From positions 1 through 28,968 of the forward strand of contig CBDUGY010000021.1 in the NCBI GenBank assembly GCA_965367015.1: a stretch of DNA of 28,968 bases, read 5' to 3'. Positions 6,444-15,000 of the stretch are shown here, piece by piece (position 1 is the first letter of the stretch; each line of letters opens with the position of its first letter). A model generated the notes under the pieces. It searched no databases. It was not told the origin of the DNA and was given only the letters and a program-made list of their open reading frames with translations. Origin of the DNA: CAXBES01 sp965367015. Lineage in GTDB: Bacteria > Bacteroidota > Bacteroidia > Flavobacteriales > Flavobacteriaceae. A program made the translations under genes and the position numbers.

Positions 6444-8549
6444 TTAAAAATCGTAGTACCAATTAAATAGATCGGTTCTTATTCCAAAATTGAGCCAGGT
6501 GGTTTGATTCTTAAATACTTCTTCGGTATTTTCTAGAGGATTAAAATCTCGATAGATCAAACTTCCGTAAATTTTTAAATTAGTAGCAGGATTAATCAAA
6601 TAGCCGGCCTGTAATTCCATATGAAAGAAATCGGTTGTATTTCCCTGCGCTAGTTCGTTCCCGTTATCCGAAACTCTGTTGTCTTCAGTTCCGTAGATGC
6701 TTCCCCCGTAAAATAAATCATCCTTCTCTGTGTTAAACTCAAAACCTCTTTTAGCTATGATGAATTTGGCGTCTGCAAAGATCCTTCCACGATCGTAGCG
6801 GCCTATAGCAATAAATTCAGAAAAATTAGCGCCAAGTGTATGTGCCATCGACTGGTTATTATGACCATAGTTTAAAACAATTGTATTGTGAGAATAGGTA
6901 TAGGGTCGAACACGGTTATACTCACCTTGAAGAGTAAGGTTTTTTATTCCGAAGGCATTGTAATATTTAAGCCCTAATTGATAGCCGGTCTTATTCTTAT
7001 AGCTACCATTACCGCCGGAGACATCGCTGGTAGAAAATTCATCTAGGATAAGTTGAGCATATGCATTTATGCGATCGGTAAACTTATATTTGGCACTAAG
7101 CCCAATCAAGGCATTCCCTCCGCGAGACCCAGTGGAAAACTCGATAGCTCGGTAAAAAATTATGGGGTTAATATAATTGAAATCAAAGCCGCGATCATTG
7201 TCATTCTGCCAAATAACAGACTCGAACAAACCTATGTTTAGTCTTTTAGTGATATTATAACTCAAATAATGATTTGCCATATATTTAGTTCTAAAAGATC
7301 CGTCGGCAGTAACCTCACTCCTCACATCTCTTAGCGACATCCATGTGTTTGTATATTTTAATTTCCAGAAAGTAGTATTGATCTTAAAAAAGGGATAGGG
7401 ACTTGCATTATCACTCATTAATAATGATCGGTATCCATCACCTATAAAATTCTTTCCGTGACCCAACTGTACATTAAACCATTTCGATGGGCTGTAGGAT
7501 ACATGACCTGTGGCAACCGGATAATCATAGGAGTCTTTTTTAAATTCTTTTGCAATTCCCCTACCCGGAATTATAGCCGGGTTTCCACCATCAGGTCTTC
7601 GCGCCTCTGCAAAGCGATTGAAGTAATCTGCAAAACGTCCCTGACTTTCATATATTACAGCAAAAAAACTAATGTCTTTACCTATTCCCCCTTGTGTATA
7701 GACAAGTCGCGTATTGTTGTAGGTATTTATATCTGCATCGAAATCTTTCCCAACCTGTAAATCTACTCCCGGATCCAGTGTAAGCCAATAATCCTTTCCC
7801 TTTAAAGTGATAAAATGTTCATTCCACCATTTTCTACCGAACCATGAAGATTTGTTCTTCAGCAATTCTTGATTTTGCGCTTCAAAATTATAATACTTAT
7901 TTACTTCACTATAGATGTATGGCTTCTGTGAAGTATGATTATTAAGTCCAACTCTATTGAGCGCCGGGTCAAATTTGCTATATTCATGATGAGACAAAGG
8001 TATGTTGATTCCGCTGCTGTATTGATCATTCTCATAAGGCAGCTTTTCAATAGCGTCATATTCATTCGTTAAAGCATCCCTCTTTTTGTCCTTGATAGTA
8101 TTGGCGTCGACAACATTAACTTCAGAAGCATTTGCATTAACAGGGACTGTCAAGGGAATAGCAATGGGCATCGTAAATTGTACATAAGCAGGTTTTCCAT
8201 TATAGGTGGCAGGAGTTATTTTCGGAAGTGCACCAAAAACACGCTTGGCTTCGTCTTTTAACTCGTTGTATACTGCATCAACATATAACACTTTAAAAAC
8301 ACCTTCTTTGTCAACTTCAAAAAAGACCTTCATTTGGCCGGTATAGCTTTCAGAAAAAACTATTTCAGGCACTTTGAAATTTGAATACACAAACTCTTGC
8401 AGTGTACGATTAAAACAATTTTCTAACCCTGCGATGGAACTTTCTGAACATTCAGAAAAAACAGGATACTTTTCATAACTATTGGTGCTTGTTTGAGCGA
8501 AAAATGTAAAAGAAACTAACAGGAGTAGAAAAGAGGCATATTTCTTCAT
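6444..8549 (-). CDS. remB: RemB-like gliding-associated outer-membrane protein with N-terminal TonB-C-type domain
   Basis: The protein has 701 residues with a signal peptide of about 18. Residues about 25-135 look like a TonB C-terminal-type domain: YPVFSEC (C34), C45, an amphipathic segment FNRTLQEFVYSNF, then strands KVFFEVDKEGVFKVLYVD and ALPKITPATYNGKPAYVQF. The rest (about 200-701) alternates short polar/aromatic strands and ends in an aromatic residue (YYDF), as expected for an outer-membrane barrel; the GHGKNFIGDGYRSLL block is typical of this Bacteroidota barrel family. RemB of Flavobacterium johnsoniae is a gliding-associated surface protein encoded close to sprA, and both size and position agree. 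The name rests on recall of family and synteny. Confidence 0.7.
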   Translation of the reverse strand: MKKYASFLLLLVSFTFFAQTSTNSYEKYPVFSECSESSIAGLENCFNRTLQEFVYSNFKVPEIVFSESYTGQMKVFFEVDKEGVFKVLYVDAVYNELKDEAKRVFGALPKITPATYNGKPAYVQFTMPIAIPLTVPVNANASEVNVVDANTIKDKKRDALTNEYDAIEKLPYENDQYSSGINIPLSHHEYSKFDPALNRVGLNNHTSQKPYIYSEVNKYYNFEAQNQELLKNKSSWFGRKWWNEHFITLKGKDYWLTLDPGVDLQVGKDFDADINTYNNTRLVYTQGGIGKDISFFAVIYESQGRFADYFNRFAEARRPDGGNPAIIPGRGIAKEFKKDSYDYPVATGHVSYSPSKWFNVQLGHGKNFIGDGYRSLLMSDNASPYPFFKINTTFWKLKYTNTWMSLRDVRSEVTADGSFRTKYMANHYLSYNITKRLNIGLFESVIWQNDNDRGFDFNYINPIIFYRAIEFSTGSRGGNALIGLSAKYKFTDRINAYAQLILDEFSTSDVSGGNGSYKNKTGYQLGLKYYNAFGIKNLTLQGEYNRVRPYTYSHNTIVLNYGHNNQSMAHTLGANFSEFIAIGRYDRGRIFADAKFIIAKRGFEFNTEKDDLFYGGSIYGTEDNRVSDNGNELAQGNTTDFFHMELQAGYLINPATNLKIYGSLIYRDFNPLENTEEVFKNQTTWLNFGIRTDLFNWYYDF

Positions 8550-8668
8550 CGAACTGTGGCTTTTGTTTTAAAACCGAAAGATACAGTTTTTTTATAATGC
8601 CATTCATAAAAATTAAGATCCCGCTCCCGCAGATTGATAGAAACGGAATCTATTTATAAATCTCAAGG
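8550..8668. other. Intergenic region between tonB-like gene and remB
   Basis: The region is 119 bp. TATCTTTC at 8583-8576 (minus) is one base from the -7 consensus, but no -33 box lies at the right distance and no good terminator hairpin is visible. remB may be co-transcribed with the TonB-like gene before it. Confidence 0.3.
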
Positions 8669-9460
8669 CTAATTTATCTGAAATACTATGGGTAAACTAT
8701 AGAGAACTGCGACACTGGTCGAGCCTTGTTTTCCTGGCTGCATTTGAGGCAGTTGACTAATCACTCGACTCGCTTCTTTCTCCAGTGAATTGTGAGGTCC
8801 TCTTGCCTTAACATCAACTATGCTTCCTGTTGCGTCGATCTTAAATTGAACATATATCTTTTGCTCTCCCGAGTTCACTAATTTATCGAATTTATCGGTT
8901 TTAAATCTTTTTTGAACGAACTCGGCTATTTTTGAAGACATACAGGCTTTTCTTTCGTCATTCGTACTAAGCGATTCGCAACCTGGGAATACAGGAACAA
9001 ACTCTACAGTTATCATATTCTTAGGCCCGTCATTCACAACTATTGGAATTGAAGGATTTTGGTCAACATGTTGATCAATTATAGGGGTATCAGTACTTGT
9101 TGTTTTAGCTTCAGTTAGCTGCGAATCATCCGGCACTTCTGTTATCACATCTGTTATAGATTTAGATTTATCCGCTTGACGTTCAATATTTTTCTTCTGA
9201 ACTACCATCGTGGGTTCCTTATGAAGAGTAAATACTGTCATTGGTAATTCTTCAAGAATAAATCCTTTGTTGGTATCTACTCTGGCCGTTTTATAACCAA
9301 TAGACATTTCCATAACAAAAAATACAATAAGCAAACTCACCACAAGACCTATTTGGAAATAAAGCCCGTGATTCCATGCAAGATTCACACTTTTTTTATC
9401 CTCTCTCTTTGAAAGCTTTTTTGGTTGGTCGCTGTTCAAGTTGTTTACAGATGGTTTCAT
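8669..9460 (-). CDS. Divergent TonB-like protein (no poly-proline linker)
   Basis: The protein has 263 residues. A cytoplasmic N-terminus rich in Lys precedes one membrane helix (about 32-51), a polar Thr/Asp/Lys linker (about 60-150), and a TonB C-terminal-type domain (about 152-263). The domain has the same layout as its two neighbours: FVPVFPGC (C161), C173, FVQKRF, YVQFKIDATGSIVDV, LPQMQPGKQG and a final LPIVFQIN. The linker lacks the poly-proline and acidic repeats of the other two paralogues, so reach across the periplasm may differ. TonB proteins couple the proton-motive force via ExbB/ExbD to outer-membrane receptors; no exbBD genes lie here. A 12-bp palindrome abuts its start codon. 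Confidence 0.85.
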   Translation of the reverse strand: MKPSVNNLNSDQPKKLSKREDKKSVNLAWNHGLYFQIGLVVSLLIVFFVMEMSIGYKTARVDTNKGFILEELPMTVFTLHKEPTMVVQKKNIERQADKSKSITDVITEVPDDSQLTEAKTTSTDTPIIDQHVDQNPSIPIVVNDGPKNMITVEFVPVFPGCESLSTNDERKACMSSKIAEFVQKRFKTDKFDKLVNSGEQKIYVQFKIDATGSIVDVKARGPHNSLEKEASRVISQLPQMQPGKQGSTSVAVLYSLPIVFQIN

Positions 9461-9472
9461 AACACATGTGTT
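9461..9472. promoter_or_regulatory. 12-bp palindrome immediately upstream of a tonB-like start
   Basis: AACACATGTGTT is a perfect palindrome ending directly against the start codon at 9460. It could be an operator or a small RNA hairpin masking ribosome entry. A single copy gives little support for function. Confidence 0.25.
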
Positions 9473-9512
9473 TAAGGATTAATATTACCTATACAATTAC
9501 AAGTGTTATGCC

Positions 9513-9543
9513 AAAAAAAATCCCATCAACCAAAGGCTGATGG
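9513..9543 (-). terminator. Rho-independent terminator after the middle tonB gene
   Basis: On the minus strand CCATCAGCC (9543-9535) pairs with GGTTGATGG (9531-9523) as a 9-bp stem with one G-U pair and a three-base TTT loop. It is followed by GA and eight T residues (9520-9513). It lies 27 nt past the stop at 9570 and separates the middle from the divergent tonB-like gene. Confidence 0.85.
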
Positions 9544-9569
9544 TATTCTATCTAATTTTTTAAAAAATC

Positions 9570-10289
9570 TTAATTCTCTACTTGGAACAAAATTGGTAAA
9601 GCGTACAGTACCCCAACAGATTTCCCCCTTTGTTTACCGGGCGTCATTTTAGGTAATGATCTTACAACTTCAATAGCCTCCTGTTCTAATTTAGGGTGTG
9701 GCGCACGTGCTCGTACATCTACAACGTTACCATTCTTATCAATTTTGAACTGAACCGAAATACGTTGTCTTCCTTCCAATCCGAGATCATTTGCTAAGTC
9801 GGTATTAAATTTTTTCTGAACGAACTTCTGAATTTTCTCAGACATACACGCCTTTTTAGCGTCATTATTACCGGCGCTTTCACATCCAGGATAAATTGGC
9901 ACATTTTCAATTACGGCAAACGGTACATCAGCGATTTCCTCTTCTACCGCTTCTTCAATCTCTTCGATCTCTACAATTTCTTCTTCTTGATTTGTTTCGG
10001 TAGATTCAATAATAGTCTCTTCAACCTCTTCATCATCTTCCACAACTTCAATAACTTCCGGTGCCGGTGGCGGTGGAGGTGGTGGCGGTGGTGGTGTGAT
10101 CGTTTGAGTAATCGGGATTTCTTCTTCCAAATCATCTCCAACATCTAAGATGTCCCGAGCCAAGGATCTATCGTATGTCTTCCATTCAATAGCTTGCCAC
10201 GCTACAAAAAGCATCAAAATCATTCCTAGCTGGAAGAAAAGCATGCTTCTTTTGTTTAAATCTGCTTTAGGATTTTTCTTAGGTTCCAT
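9570..10289 (-). CDS. Energy transducer TonB-family protein, poly-proline linker (middle copy)
   Basis: The protein has 239 residues. The order is a Lys-rich cytoplasmic tail, a membrane helix (about 15-33), a run of ten prolines (66-75), an acidic Glu/Val/Ile linker (about 79-122), and a TonB C-terminal domain (about 125-239) with YPGC (C136), C148, FVQKKF, VQFKIDKNGNVVDV, LPKMTPGKQRG and ALPILFQVEN. It should sit in the inner membrane, span the periplasm and pass ExbB/ExbD energy to TonB-dependent transporters or other outer-membrane partners. It is closely similar to the copy at 10536-11267 throughout, including the tail MExKKNPKxDL. It is preceded by a 246-bp gap and followed by its own terminator. 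Confidence 0.92.
   Translation of the reverse strand: MEPKKNPKADLNKRSMLFFQLGMILMLFVAWQAIEWKTYDRSLARDILDVGDDLEEEIPITQTITPPPPPPPPPPAPEVIEVVEDDEEVEETIIESTETNQEEEIVEIEEIEEAVEEEIADVPFAVIENVPIYPGCESAGNNDAKKACMSEKIQKFVQKKFNTDLANDLGLEGRQRISVQFKIDKNGNVVDVRARAPHPKLEQEAIEVVRSLPKMTPGKQRGKSVGVLYALPILFQVEN
10065..10094 (-). repeat. Triplet repeat coding ten prolines
   Basis: A tract of near-perfect CCN triplets (GGN on the plus strand) encodes Pro66-Pro75 of the TonB protein at 9570-10289. Such tracts can change length by slippage and usually need EF-P for efficient translation. Confidence 0.85.
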
Positions 10290-10535
10290 AATTGACTATT
10301 TAATGAGTTGCTAAAATATAGAAAAAGAATTGTAAAATAAAACTAAATATAAGTTTAAGTTCCTACAACATGATCAGTTCTTTGAAATAGTCGCAACTAT
10401 AATTACTAACAGTATAAAAACTTAAAAAAATTATTTATTCCTTCGGTTTGAAGGCATACAAAACTTCTTATACAACGCATCAATTACTATGCCATGGTAA
10501 GAGTAATAAAATAGGGTTTTAAGATACCCAGCAGC
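10290..10535. other. Intergenic region between two tonB paralogues
   Basis: The region is 246 bp of AT-rich sequence with no open frame of note. A 5-bp stem with loop (CCTTC 10440-10444, GAAGG 10450-10454) precedes an AT-rich run ending in seven T residues on the minus strand; it is a weak candidate terminator for the upstream tonB copy. TATATTTT (10320-10313) and TATATTTA (10351-10344) are each one base from the -7 consensus, but neither has a -33 box at the right spacing. Confidence 0.3.
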
Positions 10536-11267
10536 TTAAAGTTCCACTTGAAAGACAATAGGGAGTGCATAAGCAACTCCTACAGGGACCCCACGCTGTT
10601 TGCCGGGAATCATTTTTGGTAGTCCACGAACAATCTTTACAGCTTCCTCTTCTAGTTTAGGATGAGGGGCACGAGCTTGCACATCTACAACATTGCCTTC
10701 TCTGTCAATTCTAAATTTAACATAGATGCGTTGTCTACCCTCAAGCCCTAGTTCCCCTGCAAGATTTGTGTTGAAAGTTCTAACCACGTATTCTTCAATT
10801 TTTTTCGACAAACAATTTTTTTTGGCATCATTTCCTGCCAATGCCTCACAACCGGGATAGACCGGTACATTTTCGATTACTGCAAATGGTACATCGGCTA
10901 TTTCTTCTTCTTCAGCCTCGACTTCAGCTATCTCTTCTATATCAAGTATATCCTGGTTCTGGTCTGTCTCTGTTGATTGTATTATGGTTTCTTCAACTTC
11001 AGCCTCATTATCAACCTCAATGATTACAGTTGGTGTAATAGCAGGCGGAGGTGGTGGTGGTGGAGGTGTATTTAACTGTTCGGTTATAGGTATGATTTCT
11101 TCCAGGTCTTCACTAATTTGTAACTGACTGCTATTATCGTATGCACTATCAGTGGTCTTCCACTCAAGTGCTTGCCAAGTGATAAATAACATGAAGATCA
11201 TTCCTATTTGGAAAAAAATTATACTATTTCTTCCTAGGTCGAATTTTGGGTTTTTTTTGATTTCCAT
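10536..11267 (-). CDS. Energy transducer TonB-family protein, poly-proline linker (upstream copy)
   Basis: The protein has 243 residues with the same plan as the middle copy: basic tail MEIKKNPKFDL, membrane helix (about 15-33), eight prolines (68-75), an acidic Glu-rich linker (about 84-124), and a TonB C-terminal domain (about 127-243) with YPGC (C140), C152, YVKFRIDREGNVVDV, LPKMIPGKQRG and ALPIVFQVEL. It starts 27 nt after the VanZ-like stop and is probably the last gene of the ruvA-sprA-gcvH-vanZ unit. The two poly-proline copies look like a recent tandem duplication, with the copy at 8669-9460 more diverged. No specific outer-membrane receptor is encoded nearby except SprA and RemB. Confidence 0.92.
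   Translation of the reverse strand: MEIKKNPKFDLGRNSIIFFQIGMIFMLFITWQALEWKTTDSAYDNSSQLQISEDLEEIIPITEQLNTPPPPPPPPAITPTVIIEVDNEAEVEETIIQSTETDQNQDILDIEEIAEVEAEEEEIADVPFAVIENVPVYPGCEALAGNDAKKNCLSKKIEEYVVRTFNTNLAGELGLEGRQRIYVKFRIDREGNVVDVQARAPHPKLEEEAVKIVRGLPKMIPGKQRGVPVGVAYALPIVFQVEL
11043..11066 (-). repeat. Triplet repeat coding eight prolines
   Basis: CCN triplets encode Pro68-Pro75 of the TonB protein at 10536-11267. The tract is two codons shorter than the equivalent one in the neighbouring paralogue. Confidence 0.85.
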
Positions 11268-11294
11268 GGTGTAGAATATTAATGCTCCACACCT

Positions 11295-11693
11295 CTATTG
11301 AAAGTTCTTTCTTTTAAACATCCAAAAGGCAAGAAGCCCAATTATACTACCAATTAAATTCGCTAAAAGGTCAAATAAGTCGAACTGTCTTGATAGTGTA
11401 AACAAATGTTGTGATACTTCAATGGCAAAACCATAAAGGAAGCATCCAATCAAAACTACAAAGATGTTCGAATTTGAAATATGATATTTATCAGCTGAAA
11501 ATGAATAATATAGCCAAATAAATGCAAGCATTGCATGGATCAAGGTATGTACAATCTTGTCTGAACCAGGAATGCCTGTTTGTGGTAATCTTACCGTAGG
11601 ATATAAAAACGCAATAGTCACTAACAGCGTATATAATAAAGCTGTTAGTAATAGTAATTTAGGCTTCGATAATTTTTTTGTATGCTGCGTCAT
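11295..11693 (-). CDS. VanZ-like family membrane protein
   Basis: The protein has 132 residues with four predicted membrane helices (about 12-30, 47-65, 75-91, 108-126). VanZ-family polar residues are present: D45 and H49 (DKIVH), E92 and Q95 (IEVSQ), R102, D105, D108 and N112 (RQFDLFDLLANLIG). VanZ contributes to low-level teicoplanin resistance in enterococci, but most family members, including those of Bacteroidota, have no proven role. The ATG at 11693 lies inside the end of gcvH, giving a 35-nt overlap; no later ATG, GTG or TTG keeps the first helix, so this start is preferred. Confidence 0.85.
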   Translation of the reverse strand: MTQHTKKLSKPKLLLLTALLYTLLVTIAFLYPTVRLPQTGIPGSDKIVHTLIHAMLAFIWLYYSFSADKYHISNSNIFVVLIGCFLYGFAIEVSQHLFTLSRQFDLFDLLANLIGSIIGLLAFWMFKRKNFQ

Positions 11694-12039
11694 CTAATAA
11701 ATTATCAACCTCATCCAGGTTAGACATTTTGATCTTAATCATCCAGCCTTCCCCGTAAGGATCGGTGTTTACTTTTTCTGGTTCCGACTCAAGACTATCG
11801 TTAAATTCTATTATTTCACCAGAAAGTGGAAGGAAAAGGTCTGAAACCGTTTTAACCGCCTCTACAGTCCCAAAAACCTCTTCAATTTTCATAGTTTCGT
11901 CTACAGTCTCGACTTCAACATAAACTATGTCACCTAATTCACCCTGAGCAAAGTCGGTTATTCCAACAGTTGCGATATCGCCATCAATTTTAACCCATTC
12001 ATGGTCTTTTGTATATTTTAAGTTAGAGGGTACATTCAT
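11659..12039 (-). CDS. gcvH: Glycine cleavage system H protein
   Basis: The protein has 126 residues, the normal family length. The lipoylation site is K63 in FGTVEAVKTVSDLFLP, with the usual flanking strands (HEWVKIDGDIATVGITDFAQGELGD before it and LSGEI, NTDPYGEGWMIKI after it). GcvH carries the aminomethyl group on its lipoyl arm between the P, T and L proteins in glycine breakdown to CO2, ammonia and methylene-THF; none of those partners is encoded here. It starts 25 nt after the sprA stop and overlaps the VanZ-like gene by 35 nt. Confidence 0.97.
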   Translation of the reverse strand: MNVPSNLKYTKDHEWVKIDGDIATVGITDFAQGELGDIVYVEVETVDETMKIEEVFGTVEAVKTVSDLFLPLSGEIIEFNDSLESEPEKVNTDPYGEGWMIKIKMSNLDEVDNLLDDAAYKKIIEA

Positions 12040-12064
12040 AATAAAGTATTATATAAGATTTTTA

Positions 12065-15000
12065 TTAGTTTCCGAAATTATATCGCAGTGTTATACCACC
12101 TCTAATCGTAGTTTGCGGGAAAGCAGTGGAGATAGCATACTCTGAGAAAGTGTGATCGTAGTAAAACAGCGCAGTAAGATTTTTACTTAACGCATAATCT
12201 GTGGTAAACTGAATTCCATAAATTGTTTGTCCCGCTGTTGTTTGATTATTATTAATATCCAAATAACGAATAATTGTTTTATTATCTCGTCGCGAAAGAT
12301 CAAGTTTAAAGTTCAAATCACTCTTTAGAATAGTCTTTTTACCACCAAAATTAGTTCCAATACGTAAATCCTTTACACGGTATCCTAAGCCGATGATAAA
12401 TTCATTACCTTTTATTTCAGTTAGCAAGTTATTTGCAAAGCTCAGCGAAAGTGCTCGATCTTTTCTGTATTCGGCCAAGATCTTTATCGAGTTTTTCATT
12501 TCAAAATCCAAGCGAACGAGCGGAGAAAATTGTTCTGTTAAATTAACATTTGTTAAAAGTGTCTTGCTTTTAAAATTACCCGCTTGATCAATCTCTTCCG
12601 GTGCTATTGGGTTGTAATCTAAATTACTTTGAAATTGATTCACTGTATAACCAGCTCTATATCCATGCTGAACTGAAAAACGTTTAAACATTTTCTTAAA
12701 CCACTTGATCCTCATTAAACCGGTATACTTAACGTCCCAATTTGGAAGTGGTACATCTCTGAAGATTCCCGTTTTTTCCTTAGAGGCATCGCTTCCTTTG
12801 TATGCAGATAGAAATGCCGGCAATAACACATCCTGACTGGTGCGTCCAAATCCTACCGGATAGCCATCGGCATCGGTTGGGAAGTTGGAACTACCGTAGA
12901 AATCTGTCGCTAATCTATTCGCAATAATTATTCGGTTGCTTCTGAAATCTTCAAACGCAGCCGAAGTTTCATCTGTACTACTGCCAAACGCCGTTTTTAT
13001 AAGATTGGTTGAAATAGTGAAGTTTCCGAAGGTATTAGGAGTTAACGAACGATATTGTTCCCCCTCTACAATATAATTTTCAGCATAGTTTTCAGAATAT
13101 ATCCTGCTTCCATTAATATCTATTTTCAGATCGGGGAGTAATTCAATATTTGCCAATACATCTAGTTGTCTGCTTTCTACCTCGGTATACTGCTCATTAA
13201 ATTCAGGGTATAATGTTAACCATCCGTTTCTTGCCGCCAATTCGCGTATCTCAGCTTGACTACCGAAGGTAAATCCGGTGGTTGGTTTAAGCGTTCCAAT
13301 AAAACCAATAGACGGTGTATAACCAGGTAAGAAGATTCCGTTATTTTCCTGATAATTCACCTGAATTTTTCTCAATGAAGTGACCAATCCTATTAAAGTG
13401 TTCATCGCTTTATCACCACCGCTTAAAGAATTGCTTGCTGCTACAGCAGCCGCCGATGCCGCTTCATTTCGAGCATTGCCTCTTGAGTTGTTGTTTACGA
13501 GTGATGGTGCCTTTTCTTCATTCGCATTTTTTAATTTTGCCTCACGGCTGCCTTTCGCGCCTTCACCACCTTCGTTGCCTCGTTCGCCTTCACCACTTGC
13601 TCCTTTTCGAGCTCTGTCTCCCGGTTTTATCTTAACCAAACCAATATAACGATAGAAATTGTTCATATCGAAACTTGAATTTATTCGGTGTGTACTGGCA
13701 TTTTGAATAGAGTTACCCAAATTGTAATTCTGTGTAGTTCCATCTCTCAAAGTAATAGGAATATTGGCAAAAAGATCACTACCTGCTTGCCATTGATAGT
13801 CTCCGGTATAAGAATAAGTTGCCCTGATCCATTTTAAGAATGGAAACTTACTAAACGGAAGGTCATAATTTAACTGAAGTGACTGAAAATGCTGGTTAGG
13901 GTCTCCAAGTTCAAAGAAGCCATCCCATACTCCAACCGAATTATCAACAAAACCTGTATCATCAATATAATTCGAAACAACTCTGTTGTTTGAAGATGTA
14001 AAATTAAATCGCAACGATTTAGTGAGATTATAGTTTAAGGTATACTGCCAATCGAATAAATAATTTCGTTGGAATAATGTAGGAATTCCAATATTGCCGG
14101 GCAGTAAATTTAACTCTCTGAATTTCTGTTCATTGTACTGACGAATAATATTCGAACTCACTGCAACATTGGTTGGCAAGTAGTTAAAATTAAGGTCTTT
14201 TAAGAATTGCCAGTATTTCCCTCTAAATAATGAATCGTTCTTTTTAAACGGCTCAATTGTTTTCGGTGTAAAGTTATAATTGTAAGTACCTCCAACGCGC
14301 ACACTCTGTTCTAAGGCATCTTCAATTTCAAAATCATGATGGTCTACCTGATTGTAAGAATATGAAAAAGTAAAATTCTCCACATCATATATCTGTGGTT
14401 TACCTTCTCCCGTTCTTTCTTTTCTGATTCCAATAAAATTAACACTCTGTCGCTTTGTATAATCTACAGATTGTTCTTTAATCTGGTCACGCTCATCAGC
14501 ATCCGCAGTATTATCCAAACGTGATTCTAATTCTATATCCTGAAACTCAGGATCGTATTGTGGTGTAATTAATTCCTCTGATCTACCATAATTAAAAGGA
14601 AGCTTTATTCCCCATTTATTAGGAAGCAGCATCCCCAAATTAACATTGGTTACAACATCGTATTGTTGAGCATCTTCCCGGCTTCTTTGATTAGGTCCTT
14701 GCTCGATTGATCCAAATCCTACAGTACTCCTTCTTCCGGTGGCACTAACGGTGGCAAAATCGGCAAGATTTACATCCATATTAGCGACCGCTGCCCATCC
14801 ACCTTGATTCTTTAATTCTGAAAGGCGTAGTTCATTAAACCAAACCTCTCCACAAATATCGTTGGAGGAAACATTACGCATCCCCAGCATTATAACCCTA
14901 ACGTTTCCGAAACTTGGGTTACCTTTAATTCCTATTCTAAGATCATTTTCACCTCCGCCCGTTGTACTTTCGTCTAAATCGGCCTGATCAAAGAATGCGA

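Noticed and set aside
10440..10454. CCTTC/GAAGG hairpin as a clear terminator after the upstream tonB copy
   Set aside because: The stem is only 5 bp, and the T-run begins several bases later; kept only as a weak note.
6444..12039. Recently transferred island around sprA-tonB-remB
   Set aside because: No integrase, transposase, tRNA or flanking repeat is seen, composition resembles the rest of the window, and sprA/remB proximity is known from other gliding flavobacteria.
13380..13649. Plus-strand frames opposite the low-complexity part of sprA
   Set aside because: Their Ser/Pro/Leu-rich composition is the mirror of the Gly/Ala/Glu-rich SprA insert; the minus frame runs uninterrupted through the whole gene.
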